Assembly (NCBI RefSeq): GCF_046237625.1 | Contig: NZ_CP143545.1 | Coordinates: forward strand, 1,798,001-1,862,000 | Source of the DNA: Paraperibacillus esterisolvens | GTDB lineage: Bacteria; Bacillota; Bacilli; Bacillales; DSM-1321 | Reading direction: 5' to 3' | DNA: 64,000 nucleotides | Shown: positions 26,941 through 36,842 of the stretch, piece by piece | Position numbering within the stretch: the first letter of the stretch is position 1 | Layout of the letters: each line of letters begins with the position of its first letter | Translations under genes and position numbers: made by a program | The notes under the pieces: model-generated | What the model was told of the DNA's origin: nothing | The model's database searches: none | The model's input: only the letters and a program-made list of their open reading frames with translations

Positions 26941-27921
26941 ATGGAATATACAAAACTCGGCAATACAGGCCTGGATGTATCGCGCCTCTGTCTTGGGTGC
27001 ATGAGCTTCGGGGTGCCGGAGCGGGGCAATCATCAGTGGGTGCTGGATGAGGAAAAGAGCCGTCCTATCATCAAAAAGGCGATTGAATCGGGAATCAATT
27101 TCTTTGATACGGCCAATGTGTATTCGGACGGAACAAGTGAGGAAATCGTCGGCCGGGCGCTTAGGGACTTTGCGAGCCGTGATGAAATCGTGTTGGCCAC
27201 GAAGGTGCATGGCCGGAGGCGTCCAGGTCCGAATGGAGCCGGTTTGTCACGTAAGGCGATCATGAGTGAAATCGACAGCAGCCTGAAGCGGCTGGGGACG
27301 GATTATGTGGATCTGTACCAGATTCATAGATGGGATTATCATACACCGATCGAAGAAACGATGGAGGCGCTGCATGATGTGGTTAAGGCTGGGAAGGCGA
27401 GGTATATCGGTGCTTCCTCCATGTATTCCTGGCAGTTCCTGAAGGCGCTGAATGTGGCGGACCGCCGGGGCTGGACCCGGTTTGTCAGCATGCAGAATCA
27501 CTTGAACCTCTTATACCGGGAAGAAGAGCGCGAGATGCTTCCGCTGTGTGTGGAAGAAAAAATCGGCGTCATTCCGTGGAGTCCGCTTGCAAGGGGAAAA
27601 TTGACCCGGGACTGGGAGGAAACGACGGAACGATCAGAGACAGATGAATTCGGCAAGACGCTATATGCCGCAACAGAAGCCGCCGACCGGCGTGTGGTGG
27701 AGAAAGTGGCCGAGCTGGCAGAAGCGAGGGGAGTGCCGCGTGCCCGAATCGCGCTCGCCTGGGTGCTGCAGAAAGAGCCGGTGACTGCCCCGATCATTGG
27801 TGCGACCAAGATGTATCAGCTGGAGGATGCCGTGGCAGCAGTTGAAATCAAACTCACTCCGGAAGAAGTGGCGCAGCTCGAGGAGCCTTATGTGCCGCAT
27901 CCGGTATTGGGGTTCAGTTAA
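26941..27921 (+). CDS. aldo/keto reductase
   Basis: The 326-residue NADPH-dependent oxidoreductase has the full catalytic tetrad: Asp56 and Tyr61 in FDTANVYSDG, Lys88 in ATKV and His129 in QIHRWD. The C-terminal IIGATKMYQLEDAV binds cofactor. It resembles the YqkF/IolS-like subgroup (GMGxMS-like start LCLGCMSFG). A -10 like TATAAT precedes it at about 26898. Substrate unknown. The island begins 25 bases after its stop. Confidence 0.9.
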   Translation: MEYTKLGNTGLDVSRLCLGCMSFGVPERGNHQWVLDEEKSRPIIKKAIESGINFFDTANVYSDGTSEEIVGRALRDFASRDEIVLATKVHGRRRPGPNGAGLSRKAIMSEIDSSLKRLGTDYVDLYQIHRWDYHTPIEETMEALHDVVKAGKARYIGASSMYSWQFLKALNVADRRGWTRFVSMQNHLNLLYREEEREMLPLCVEEKIGVIPWSPLARGKLTRDWEETTERSETDEFGKTLYAATEAADRRVVEKVAELAEARGVPRARIALAWVLQKEPVTAPIIGATKMYQLEDAVAAVEIKLTPEEVAQLEEPYVPHPVLGFS

Positions 27922-27946
27922 CTTCTTTCCATAGAGGGGTATTGAA

Positions 27947-27972
27947 CGTGAGTTCGAATCTCTCCTGGAACG
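27947..27972 (+). pseudogene. tRNA-Arg(CCU) 3' half (island left end)
   Basis: The segment holds the T-arm GTGAG-TTCGAAT-CTCTC and acceptor strand CTGGAAC plus discriminator G. CTGGAAC is exactly complementary to the GTTCCAG at 37399. No 5' half precedes it. Confidence 0.8.
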
Positions 27973-28673
27973 TTATTTATATATCAGTTTAACCCTTGGT
28001 ATAGGGTTTTGGACAGATAAGGGATGCTACCACAGATTAGAAAACTGTGGGAGTATCCATATTTTTATGCCTAAAATATAATGCTACAATTTTCTATTAC
28101 CCTTGGATTTTGAAGAAGCAAGTAACGTAGCCCAACCAGCACGTGTGCTATTGTTTTCCTGGGCGTTCATCAATTGGGCGGTGGACGAAGATGCTAAAAT
28201 CTTATCATTTAATTTTCTGTTTGCCTGAAGATTTCTTTATTGAGCGTGGTGAATATAAAACAATCCCAGTACCTATGAAGTAATAGAATATGCTAGTCAA
28301 TGGAATAGCAGTCCCAATTTCAATTTTCCAACACGTAGGGTCTATCATGTCAACCCATTTCGACTATGAAAAGATAGGATAAAAAAGAATGATTCCTAAA
28401 AGGTAGGTTATTTGATGTAAATTAATATATATTAGCATTTTAGTAATGTGATAGGTGACTAAACTTTTAATTTTATATTATATTTATTTACCCTTAATAA
28501 CATACTTTTAAAATATTGGAAAAATACTTTAGGTTGTAGTTAAATGACATTGTATTTTAAACAATTCAATTTCAAATTTGCGACTATTCTTAGTCCAGGA
28601 TGTGGTAAAATATTCATACAACTAATCTAACTAAAAAAGAAAGTATGAGTTTCTTATAAAAGGGGATTAAGAA
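27973..28673. other. island left flank, no intact gene
   Basis: A terminator-like hairpin with 14-base arms (GGATGCTACCACAG / CTGTGGGAGTATCC, 28022-28058) is followed by TTTTT. Around 28220-28370 fragments such as FNFPTRRVYHVNPF suggest a degraded C-terminus of an unknown gene. TAAAAT at about 28604 may be a -10 box for the next gene. Confidence 0.5.
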
Positions 28674-29258
28674 ATGAAAAGATGCAATACTTGTGAAACT
28701 TGGGGAACAGAGCCTCATCCCCATAACCACATAGAAGAAGAAGTTGAGGGTTTGCTTGAATTAATTGATTTAAATAGAAGCGATAATACATATACGGCAG
28801 AAAATGCAAAACTACGAGAATCAATTATATATAGATACGTCTGGTCGCCCTCAGACTTATTTAAAATCGACTCAAGTCAGTCTATTGCTTCAGTTGCCCA
28901 TTGTCTTTGCATTAATTGCATAAAATATAGTCTGTCATTTGTGCCACACTATGGGGATGGGGCATACTGTACGGCAAATGAACATCTTAAGTTAGAACAC
29001 CCTAGAGTTGTACATTCACATGGTATTGATATTCGAGACATGAACTATAGAATTGTAATGAGAATTAGGGATACTGCTAAGTTTAAAAAAATTAGCAAAA
29101 CGGCAGGTGTGATTAGAAGCATTCCCGAAGGGCAAGAATTATACGTAGGAGGACTAGTTTTTTCTGAAAAAAATACGATTAAAGTGATTGGATTTCAAGA
29201 ATGGAATGGACATGAATGGGTAGACATATTATTGGAGGATCTAAAAGGGGTGAGTTGA
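28674..29258 (+). CDS. hypothetical protein with N-terminal CxxC
   Basis: ATG follows AAAGGGGA. The 194-residue soluble protein opens with RCNTCETWG and has further cysteines in HCLCINCIKY (about 81-90), which could form a zinc site with His residues of HPHNH. No family recognised. It stops one base before the metalloprotease start, so the two are surely co-expressed; it may be a partner or regulator of that protein. Confidence 0.65.
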   Translation: MKRCNTCETWGTEPHPHNHIEEEVEGLLELIDLNRSDNTYTAENAKLRESIIYRYVWSPSDLFKIDSSQSIASVAHCLCINCIKYSLSFVPHYGDGAYCTANEHLKLEHPRVVHSHGIDIRDMNYRIVMRIRDTAKFKKISKTAGVIRSIPEGQELYVGGLVFSEKNTIKVIGFQEWNGHEWVDILLEDLKGVS

Positions 29259-29259
29259 A

Positions 29260-31023
29260 ATGGGTATTGAAAGAATTATGTTTAATCCTTACCAAGACAA
29301 AAACATCCAAGATGTAATTGGCATAATTGAAGAATACTTAAATGAAACTCATCCTAAAACGGCTCTATCAGAAATTTCAAATAAGATATTTTTTGATGAT
29401 TCAGTTGGTTGGAGAGAAATTTTAAAGATAATCTTCAAAAATAATGAGCATCTAACAGTACGGATTCCTCTATACTTTATTGAGTTTGTTCAAACTCAGA
29501 GTAATGAAATCCTTCCACAATACTCCTATTTAATTACATTCTTGGTCGCTGAAAATTTATTAGATGTAGATTTTCTAACAAAAGAAATATTTCAATCAAT
29601 AGGAAACGAAAATGCTAAGTATCTTCTTATGTCTTTTTTAGCTTCGTGGAATCTTGATAAGGCTATGGAGCTGGATGCTTCATATATAGATAATAATTTT
29701 AAACATAAAATAGAATCAGAACGTATTCCAATTAGACAATTGATTTTAAGTGCGGCGGATGCATCTTATTTTAATGTAGTAAGTAATATGTTAATGGATG
29801 TAACGATACAGTATTATTTCAACAATGAAATAAAGCGAATAATAAATGCTGGAAATGTCGATGATTTAAAACAACTTGAACTTTTTCTAGATAGATGTAA
29901 TAAGGACAGCCAAGAGCATATCATTGAGTTTTTCTCTGATTTGACCGAGTTAGGAACTGTACAGACTTTCTTGTTAAAGCAATGGAATTTTAAATTAACG
30001 GAACGATTGTATAAGAATTTTTCAACCAATAATCATTTAATGTCAGACTACTCAAGGGAAATTTCTTTAATTGCTGTAAATAGGTTAAAACGGAAACAAA
30101 ATACAAATTATTCTGTAGCAGCAAGATATGAGATAAACAAGCTCAAGGAAATGGACAAAAATTATATTCTACAACGAGTTAAGAAAATTGCTGATACGGA
30201 AATTGTAGATTATGACAATGTTATTGTACCACCAGTTAATGATGCTTGGGAGTGGAAGGACTACGCTCATTATTTAGTTACAGCGTATAAAGAAAAACAC
30301 CCTGAAGAAGAGACAATCCATGTACAAAAATTAGCTAATGAATTAGGTATTGAAACAATTGTAAAGAGACTTGGTACGGAAAATTTTGATGCCTGTTTAG
30401 TTAGAGATTGTACTCTTAAAGCTCCAGTTATAATAGTAAATAGCACAAAAAAGTCAATGGGAAGAGTTAATTTTTCTATAGCCCATGAAATAGCCCATGC
30501 TGTTTTACCTCATCATGCGAATAGAAGCTTCTTTTGTTTTTTAGATGATGTCACAGAATCAAATAAATTTAAAATGGATAAACATTTAGAGATTGAAGCA
30601 AACAAGTTTGCAGCATACATATTATTACCAGATAAACAGTTTAAGGAAGAAGTCAACAAGTTAAACTTCACAATGAAAAATGTATATATGCTAAGTAAAA
30701 AGTATAGTGCTTCAATGGTGTTGGTTGCAAAAAAGTGGGCAGAGGTAAGTAACCTTGAAATTGCAATGGTTCTCAGTACCGATGGGTTAGTGGATTGGTG
30801 GATTAAGTCAGATAGTTTTCCCTACTCTTGGATTGAACCAGTTATTGATAAACAATCATCAGTATTTCTATCTTTTAACTCGAAAGGTAAATCTAAAAGG
30901 AAGAAAGTTATGTTTGACCAGTGGTTTAAATCAGATTTTCCGAGATATAGACTTCATGAAGAATCTTATGCTATCTTTGATAACAAGGCACTTACTTTAC
31001 TTCAAATCGTTGATGTTGAATAA
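29260..31023 (+). CDS. ImmA/IrrE-type (DUF955) metalloprotease with large N-terminal helical region
   Basis: The zinc motif HEIAH (His409, Glu410, His413) sits in FSIAHEIAHAVLPHH, with a downstream IEANKFAAYILLP that supplies the third ligand, Glu, as in ImmA/IrrE proteases. These enzymes cleave repressors in mobile elements and toxin-antitoxin systems. The first 300 residues are helical and repeat-like, with no motif I know, and a C-terminal extension of about 120 residues follows the protease. At 587 residues it is far longer than a plain ImmA. No repressor gene is adjacent. Translation is coupled to the upstream gene. Confidence 0.8.
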   Translation: MGIERIMFNPYQDKNIQDVIGIIEEYLNETHPKTALSEISNKIFFDDSVGWREILKIIFKNNEHLTVRIPLYFIEFVQTQSNEILPQYSYLITFLVAENLLDVDFLTKEIFQSIGNENAKYLLMSFLASWNLDKAMELDASYIDNNFKHKIESERIPIRQLILSAADASYFNVVSNMLMDVTIQYYFNNEIKRIINAGNVDDLKQLELFLDRCNKDSQEHIIEFFSDLTELGTVQTFLLKQWNFKLTERLYKNFSTNNHLMSDYSREISLIAVNRLKRKQNTNYSVAARYEINKLKEMDKNYILQRVKKIADTEIVDYDNVIVPPVNDAWEWKDYAHYLVTAYKEKHPEEETIHVQKLANELGIETIVKRLGTENFDACLVRDCTLKAPVIIVNSTKKSMGRVNFSIAHEIAHAVLPHHANRSFFCFLDDVTESNKFKMDKHLEIEANKFAAYILLPDKQFKEEVNKLNFTMKNVYMLSKKYSASMVLVAKKWAEVSNLEIAMVLSTDGLVDWWIKSDSFPYSWIEPVIDKQSSVFLSFNSKGKSKRKKVMFDQWFKSDFPRYRLHEESYAIFDNKALTLLQIVDVE

Positions 31024-31031
31024 AATATAAT

Positions 31032-31061
31032 GGATTACTCGCGTTGGGGTGTAATCCGTTT
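31032..31061 (+). terminator. terminator of the metalloprotease gene pair
   Basis: The stem GGATTAC / GTAATCC is followed by GTTTTT. Confidence 0.8.
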
Positions 31062-31161
31062 TTCCAGTGATTTTAGCAAGCGGTTACAAATTGTTCGTAT
31101 GTCTAGAATAAAATGTAATTCTAATCGAGCATAACAAACTAAACGTAAAGAAATATGCTAG

Positions 31162-31189
31162 AAATCCCCATTACGACGTGGGGTTTTTT
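31162..31189 (+). terminator. second terminator
   Basis: CCCCA / TGGGG stem with flanking A-run and T6. Confidence 0.65.
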
Positions 31190-31323
31190 GCTGTATAAAT
31201 TTCGATTTTTATCCAATTGAAATGTTACATTAGGTAATTTTATTGTAATAATTTTCAGAGAGCTATTAATAGCATTAGTTGTAGGTTTTTATAGGCATTG
31301 TTATATTTATTTGGAGGTATACA

Positions 31324-31791
31324 ATGAAAATAAAAAAGATTATGTCACAGCATCAAGTGAGTGTTTCCGCTGAATCCTTTACTGCAACCTTATTTGCTTG
31401 GGCGGGTTTTGATGTATCTGTTCAATACGGAGCTAATCAACCTGAATATGACCTTATTGTTGCAAAGGGTGACAAGATGGCTAAAGTGTCTGTAAAAGGT
31501 AGTCAAGATGGTGGATGGGGTTTGACCCAAAAGTACTTGAAAAACAGTGACTATCATGGTGCTATTGATAATTGGCTTGAAAACCATTCCAATAAAACAA
31601 TTTTTAGCTTGGTTCAGTTTAAAGGTGTCGATTTCGAATTAGACATGATGCCAAAAGTTTATTTAGCATCACCATTAGATATAGCTGGTTATATGAAAAC
31701 TATGAGAAATGGAACTGGAAATACCAGTTTAAAAATGTACCATGAATGGAAAACTGGAGTTGCTAAAGGTATAGTGATACTATCCCATTGA
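31324..31791 (+). CDS. small protein, possible PD-(D/E)xK-like nuclease fold
   Basis: ATG follows GGAGG. The segment AWAGFDVSVQYGANQPEYDLIVAKGDKMAKVSVKGSQ (residues about 22-60) resembles the helix, strand-D, strand-xVK core of restriction-like endonucleases, with Asp47 and Lys57. The residue where Glu or Gln is normal is Ser, so activity is doubtful. The 155-residue protein has no other recognisable domain. It has its own terminator upstream and is probably monocistronic. Confidence 0.5.
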   Translation: MKIKKIMSQHQVSVSAESFTATLFAWAGFDVSVQYGANQPEYDLIVAKGDKMAKVSVKGSQDGGWGLTQKYLKNSDYHGAIDNWLENHSNKTIFSLVQFKGVDFELDMMPKVYLASPLDIAGYMKTMRNGTGNTSLKMYHEWKTGVAKGIVILSH

Positions 31792-32089
31792 GTTGGAAGT
31801 TCAGTAAACAAAGAATAGATGAATTAATAAAATAAGTAACTCTTTTTGTCTTGAAATAAAATATCACATCTTTTATTTGATGAGGGAATTAACGATTCTC
31901 TCTATATAAACTTTAATTCATCTTCTATGTAACTATTATTCTATTTTGCAACACAATTTCTTCGTTTTTTATATACCACAGCAATCCCCCCTTGTTAAAA
32001 ATATTAATTTCAACAAAGTAGTAATATTTTCCTGTATAATTTTACTATATGAAATTTTTATCTGTAATCTTCTTTATAGGAGGGGTAAT

Positions 32090-32887
32090 TTGTTAGAACA
32101 AATTATCAATGAAAGACTACGAGAAGTACCACCTAAAAACTGTACTATTGTCAAAGGTAGCACTCCGATTATTGCATTTGGGAGATTTAGAAGTGCAAAA
32201 GTTGCTACAGTTAGTCTAAATCCAAGCTGGGCAGAGTTTGAAAGAGTAAAGGAATATTATCGTTTTCATACTTTGGAAACTTTAGGTGTAGACAGTTACA
32301 CTGATATTACGGAAAAGCATGTAATCGAAATAATAGATTACTGTGAAAGATATTTTGAAAGATATTTCACTACAGGTGTAAGAAAGATAAAGAAAAGTCC
32401 ACTCTATTATAAGTCATGGTTTAATCCAATGGAGAAAATGATAAATGATATTTTGGGAGTTAGTTATCTAGAAGGAAGTGCTTGTCATCTGGATATAAGC
32501 CAATGGGCTACAAAAAAAACATGGGGGAATCTAACAGAGACTCAGAGAAGAACATTAGTAGGGAAGAAGGATTTAGAACTACTAAGAAACCAATTATTAG
32601 CTAATAATTACGAAATTATTTTATTGAATGGTGCAACAACCTCATCAGTGTTTTTAAAGCAATGCTTTAATATTCATAATTATAAAACTGTTACTCTTCA
32701 AAATACACTCAGGAGTAAAGGTGAGAAAACAATAACTAAAGTGGAAGGTTATTACATTGACGTGAATAACATCTTAGGTGAGGAACTTAAAAAGCCAATT
32801 AAAATTGTGGGTTGGAATGATTATATCCAAAAAAAACCAACAAATATTGAAATGATTAAAAATTGGGTAAAAAGTACAATAATTTAA
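32090..32887 (+). CDS. hypothetical protein, possibly uracil-DNA-glycosylase-like fold
   Basis: The start is set at TTG 32090, five bases after AGGAGGGG; upstream in-frame codons have no ribosome site. The 265-residue protein has VATVSLNPSWAEF near residue 38, like the GxNPS loop of UDG-superfamily proteins, and ILLNGATTSSVFLKQ near 180, like the strand after the second motif. Similarity is only by eye, so the family is a suggestion. It sits alone within the island. Confidence 0.55.
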   Translation: MLEQIINERLREVPPKNCTIVKGSTPIIAFGRFRSAKVATVSLNPSWAEFERVKEYYRFHTLETLGVDSYTDITEKHVIEIIDYCERYFERYFTTGVRKIKKSPLYYKSWFNPMEKMINDILGVSYLEGSACHLDISQWATKKTWGNLTETQRRTLVGKKDLELLRNQLLANNYEIILLNGATTSSVFLKQCFNIHNYKTVTLQNTLRSKGEKTITKVEGYYIDVNNILGEELKKPIKIVGWNDYIQKKPTNIEMIKNWVKSTII

Positions 32888-33057
32888 AGGCTTAAAGAAC
32901 TTTAAGACCATCTGAACAACAACTCTATTTTTATATCGTTTACGGATAGAATAGAGGAAATTTATCCTGTGATAAGGGATAATCCATTTGTTGAAAAGAT
33001 ATGGATGATGTGATTTCTCTCAAAAGATAACAATGAAAGGTATAAGGTAAATAATCT

Positions 33058-33849
33058 GTGGTTGAATTAGTAAAAGAGATATTATCGAAAATAGGAATAC
33101 CTGGGGTTTTGATTACAATTATAATAATTTTATTGAAAATTAATCCCATAACATCTATTTCATCGAGTTGGGTAGAATTGAAGTTGTCTACCAAAGAAAA
33201 ACGGTTATATATTCGTGTAATAAGAACCTTTTTTGAAATTGTTTTTTACGTACTTTTTCTTTTGATAATAACGGATACATTTTTTTCTACTAAAAATATA
33301 TATCGTCCAATAATTGCTGTTATTAGTGGGATTATACTCTTGGGGATTTTTATTTGGATTTTAATATTAGACCTAAAAGAGAAATCATTTTTTGACCTTA
33401 TTAAATCGAGTGCGAAAAAATGCGAAAAAATATCAATTTATTTTTTGTTTCTATTGCATTTTATTTTAAGTATATTTATACTACCTTCTTACTATGTGGG
33501 AACACAAATATACTCAGAATTTTATAATGAATCACTAACAAAAGAGGAACGATTAGGAGTTTTAATAGCTGTAATTAGCTTATTTTTATTTTTCATTGTT
33601 TCTATATATTTTACAATAATTAAAACCTTTTATAGATTCTTAGGTTTTAGAAGCAATTTAATAAATAATTTAACAATAAAAATTGGCGATGAAACTTGGT
33701 ATATTTTTCACCCAATTGAAAAAGAACTATTTTTATTAGGTAATAAACCTGTAATTAGCCAATGTACGAAAATAAGGATTATAGAAAAAAATGAGTTGTT
33801 AAAAGAACAGATAGAAATAAAGAAAGATGAACATAGAAGCTTAATATAG
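33058..33849 (+). CDS. multi-pass membrane protein
   Basis: The GTG start has a weak AAGGT site. The 263 residues contain five hydrophobic segments at about 14-28, 60-76, 84-104, 127-150 and 168-190, then a cytoplasmic tail of about 70 residues (IKIGDETWYIFHP...). No family recognised. Membrane proteins are often the effectors of abortive defence modules, but nothing here proves that. Confidence 0.6.
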   Translation: MVELVKEILSKIGIPGVLITIIIILLKINPITSISSSWVELKLSTKEKRLYIRVIRTFFEIVFYVLFLLIITDTFFSTKNIYRPIIAVISGIILLGIFIWILILDLKEKSFFDLIKSSAKKCEKISIYFLFLLHFILSIFILPSYYVGTQIYSEFYNESLTKEERLGVLIAVISLFLFFIVSIYFTIIKTFYRFLGFRSNLINNLTIKIGDETWYIFHPIEKELFLLGNKPVISQCTKIRIIEKNELLKEQIEIKKDEHRSLI

Positions 33850-33866
33850 AAATGAATATTGTTTTT

Positions 33867-33896
33867 AAACGCGTTGGCATTTTGTCGTGCGTTTTT
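33867..33896 (+). terminator. terminator of the membrane gene
   Basis: AAACGC / GCGTTT stem then T-run. Confidence 0.6.
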
Positions 33897-34253
33897 TATT
33901 TAAATAAAACTAACCAAATAACGAGAACTGATTGAAGGTTGAGGAACTTCTATAGGTTTTGTTATATTTAGCTGGTAATATTAACCTTATGTCCTTTTAG
34001 AGCTAAAAAAGAAACTCCTTCTATAAAATCATTGTAGAATATGAGAATACGTTGTAGGACTCTTTAAGAGGTTTTTTTTATAAGTGGATGTTACTAGTTA
34101 AATCCAGTAAATCTTTATTCATTAAAGATACTTATGCTCCTTTTCCAATCTAAATTAATATCATGAAAGAACATTTTCAAAATATTCTTATGTAGCCCCT
34201 TTTAAAGTGTTAATATTTAGATAATAGGTATTTTTCCCAAAGGAGGAATTTAT
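33897..34253. other. AT-rich spacer
   Basis: No gene seen. A small hairpin CTCTTTAAGAG followed by T8 near 34060-34080 is a weak terminator. The region should hold the promoter for the DUF262 gene, but no clear one is visible. Confidence 0.4.
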
Positions 34254-36842
34254 ATGGCAGAACTGTTTTTGAAGGATGATGAAATAAAAGAAATCTTTAA
34301 AACACACTTAAAAATAGAATCGAAGGTAATGTCGATAGAAACGCTTTTTGCTAACGAGAGAAGGACTAAAAACACAGTGTTTGACCCCTATTACCAGAGA
34401 AATTATGTTTGGGATACTGATAAGGCAAGTTATTTTATTGAAAGTATTCTTTTAGGAACTGAAATACCACCATTAGTATTTTTTAACACCGGTAAAAATA
34501 TTATTGAGGTAATTGACGGAAGGCAACGTTTTGAAACGATAAAACGTTTTAAAGAAAATAAATTTCATTTAACTAAAAAAGGGTTAAGTGTCTTTACTGA
34601 CTTAAAGAAAAAAAGTTTTGACGATTTAAGTATAGAAATCCAAGATGTTTTTTGGGACACTAAGCTACGAATAATAGAGTTTAGTGTGGTAAATGAGCCT
34701 AAATTAGATGAGAGAAAAGAAGACCAGATTAAAAAGGAAATCTTTAGAAGATATAACTCAGGAATCACTCCCTTAAAAAACGTAGAGATTGAAAAAGCTA
34801 TATACGAAATTAATGACACTAATACTTATTTCAAGAAAAAATTACAAAGTTCTGAAAATGATTATTTATCTTTTTTAGATTTATTTTTTTCCGATAGAGA
34901 AAAGGAAACTAAAGAAAAAGGCATAACGCTTGAGAAAGCAATGCAAAAGGTAAGATTATTTTTAGTTCTTCATAATTTGCCTATAAATTACTATAGTACA
35001 TTGAATGGAAGAAAAGAAGTAATTCAACGTTTTTTCGAAAATTTAAGTAATAATAATCCTAATGTTGAAGAGTTATATGATAGTTTTATTTCAAAAGTTT
35101 ATTTATTAAAAGAAATTAAACGCCTTTTAATCGCTAATAATGTAGAACATAATAAATTAGTATTTGAATGCTTATTCTGGGTATTCACTATCTTGGAACA
35201 AGAAAAAGTAAGTCTACAAAAAATAAATAATCATAAATTATTAAGAAATTTAGTCAGCTTTATATCTAAGAACATAAATATATATAATCAAGAAAATAGC
35301 CATTTTTATATGGAGATGAAGGAACGGTATACTGGAACGGCCTCGTTCTTCGAGCAATATTTCAGCATAAATTTGGAAATATACATCAAAAATAATAATA
35401 ATTCTCTACAAAAAATAAAAACAGTAATGAATAGTAATTCAACTGACACCAATAAAATAATTGAGGAATTTGAAACTCTTAGGTTAAATAAGCCAGATGC
35501 TAGTACAACTACGATTGATGATATTTGTCGATTAATGAACAGAAAAAGATTTTTACTTCGCCCTTCATACCAAAGGGGTGAATCAATTAATCAGATGAAA
35601 TCATCTGCAATAATTGAAAGTATTTTATTAGGTATTAAGTTACCTCCAATCTTTATTTTTAAAAGACCAGATGGTGTATTAGAGGTTGTTGATGGCCAAC
35701 AGAGATTGTTATCAATACTTGGATTTATAGGTCAAGATTTTCAAGATGAAAATGGAGAAAGGGTTAAATCAGAAAAAAATAATTATAAATTAAATAACTT
35801 ACGAATATTGACCGAGTTAAATGGAAAATCATATAACGATTTTGATGAAGTCTATAAAGAAATGATTTTAGACTTCAACTTATCTTTGGTTACTATTGAC
35901 TCAAAAATAAACCCTAAATTTGACCAAATTGATTTATTTATTAGATTAAATAACAAGCCGTATCCTATTCGTGAAAATACATTCGAAATGTGGAACTCTT
36001 ATATTGATGTCGGTATTATTAGTAAGATTCGAAAAATTAGTAGTAAAAATGATAAATGGTTTTTCTCTAGGTTACAAAACACTAGAATGGAAAATGAAGA
36101 ATTAATAACTACACTGGGGTATTTTGAATATAAAGCAGATAATCCAGTTGAAAATGTTGTTGACCTAGATATTTATCAAAGGAACGATAAAATTAACTTT
36201 AGAATAAAGTCGAAGGTTGAAATCACTAAGTTACTTAATACAGCTTCTGAGCAAGAAGATTTAAAGCACGAGTATTTAAAATCACTAAGTAAGGTTGAAA
36301 ATTTTATTAAGAAATTAAAACTATTACTTGTCGATAGAGACATTGAAGATAATCTAGACAATTATTTAAAAAAGGAACTTGACGAAATCTTTTATTTGAC
36401 GCACTCAAGAACAGCAAGAAGAACATTACAAAATTTTTATGCTCTTTGGTATTTACTTTCTAATATTAGTTATGAAATGGTAAAGTTCAATAGAATTGAA
36501 ATAAAGCAAAATATAACTAATATCTTTAAGTTCACAAAATCTTTAACATCGGATGACCAAAATGGTGTCGGATTAACAAAATATAAAAATATGGTATATG
36601 AGTTTTGGAACAAATACCAAGTAGAAGAAAGACGAATAAAGCTTTCACAGGATGAGAAAAAAGGATTACTTGAAAAACAACATAACATCTGTCCGATATG
36701 TAACTCTTTGCTATTTATTACAGATGAATTAGAGGTAGACCATAAAGTACCTTTAGGTATTGGAGGTGGAGATAGATTTTTAAACTTACAAATAACTCAT
36801 AAAGATTGTAATAGAAAAAAAGGAGTTAGAGTTTCTAATTAG
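34254..36842 (+). CDS. tandem double-DUF262 protein with C-terminal HNH nuclease (GmrSD-like)
   Basis: ATG follows AAAGGAGG. The first DUF262 (ParB/sulfiredoxin-like NTP-binding) domain shows YYQRNYVW at 46-53, SILLGTEIPP and DGRQR at 88-92. A second complete one shows PSYQRG near 437, SILLGIKLPP and DGQQR at 480-484, so the pair is an internal duplication about 392 residues apart. The C-terminus is a zinc HNH: CPIC at 813-816, VDH with Asp829-His830, then LNLQITHKDCNRKKG. DUF262 proteins include GmrS of the glucosyl-hydroxymethylcytosine-specific type IV system. Fusion of two sensor/NTPase modules to one HNH is unusual. Likely an anti-phage nuclease; inferred from domains and island location. 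Confidence 0.85.
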   Translation: MAELFLKDDEIKEIFKTHLKIESKVMSIETLFANERRTKNTVFDPYYQRNYVWDTDKASYFIESILLGTEIPPLVFFNTGKNIIEVIDGRQRFETIKRFKENKFHLTKKGLSVFTDLKKKSFDDLSIEIQDVFWDTKLRIIEFSVVNEPKLDERKEDQIKKEIFRRYNSGITPLKNVEIEKAIYEINDTNTYFKKKLQSSENDYLSFLDLFFSDREKETKEKGITLEKAMQKVRLFLVLHNLPINYYSTLNGRKEVIQRFFENLSNNNPNVEELYDSFISKVYLLKEIKRLLIANNVEHNKLVFECLFWVFTILEQEKVSLQKINNHKLLRNLVSFISKNINIYNQENSHFYMEMKERYTGTASFFEQYFSINLEIYIKNNNNSLQKIKTVMNSNSTDTNKIIEEFETLRLNKPDASTTTIDDICRLMNRKRFLLRPSYQRGESINQMKSSAIIESILLGIKLPPIFIFKRPDGVLEVVDGQQRLLSILGFIGQDFQDENGERVKSEKNNYKLNNLRILTELNGKSYNDFDEVYKEMILDFNLSLVTIDSKINPKFDQIDLFIRLNNKPYPIRENTFEMWNSYIDVGIISKIRKISSKNDKWFFSRLQNTRMENEELITTLGYFEYKADNPVENVVDLDIYQRNDKINFRIKSKVEITKLLNTASEQEDLKHEYLKSLSKVENFIKKLKLLLVDRDIEDNLDNYLKKELDEIFYLTHSRTARRTLQNFYALWYLLSNISYEMVKFNRIEIKQNITNIFKFTKSLTSDDQNGVGLTKYKNMVYEFWNKYQVEERRIKLSQDEKKGLLEKQHNICPICNSLLFITDELEVDHKVPLGIGGGDRFLNLQITHKDCNRKKGVRVSN

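Noticed and set aside
27973..28673. Integrase or transposase gene for the island
   Set aside because: Only short unassignable fragments are readable; no tyrosine or serine recombinase motif was found anywhere in 27947-37446.
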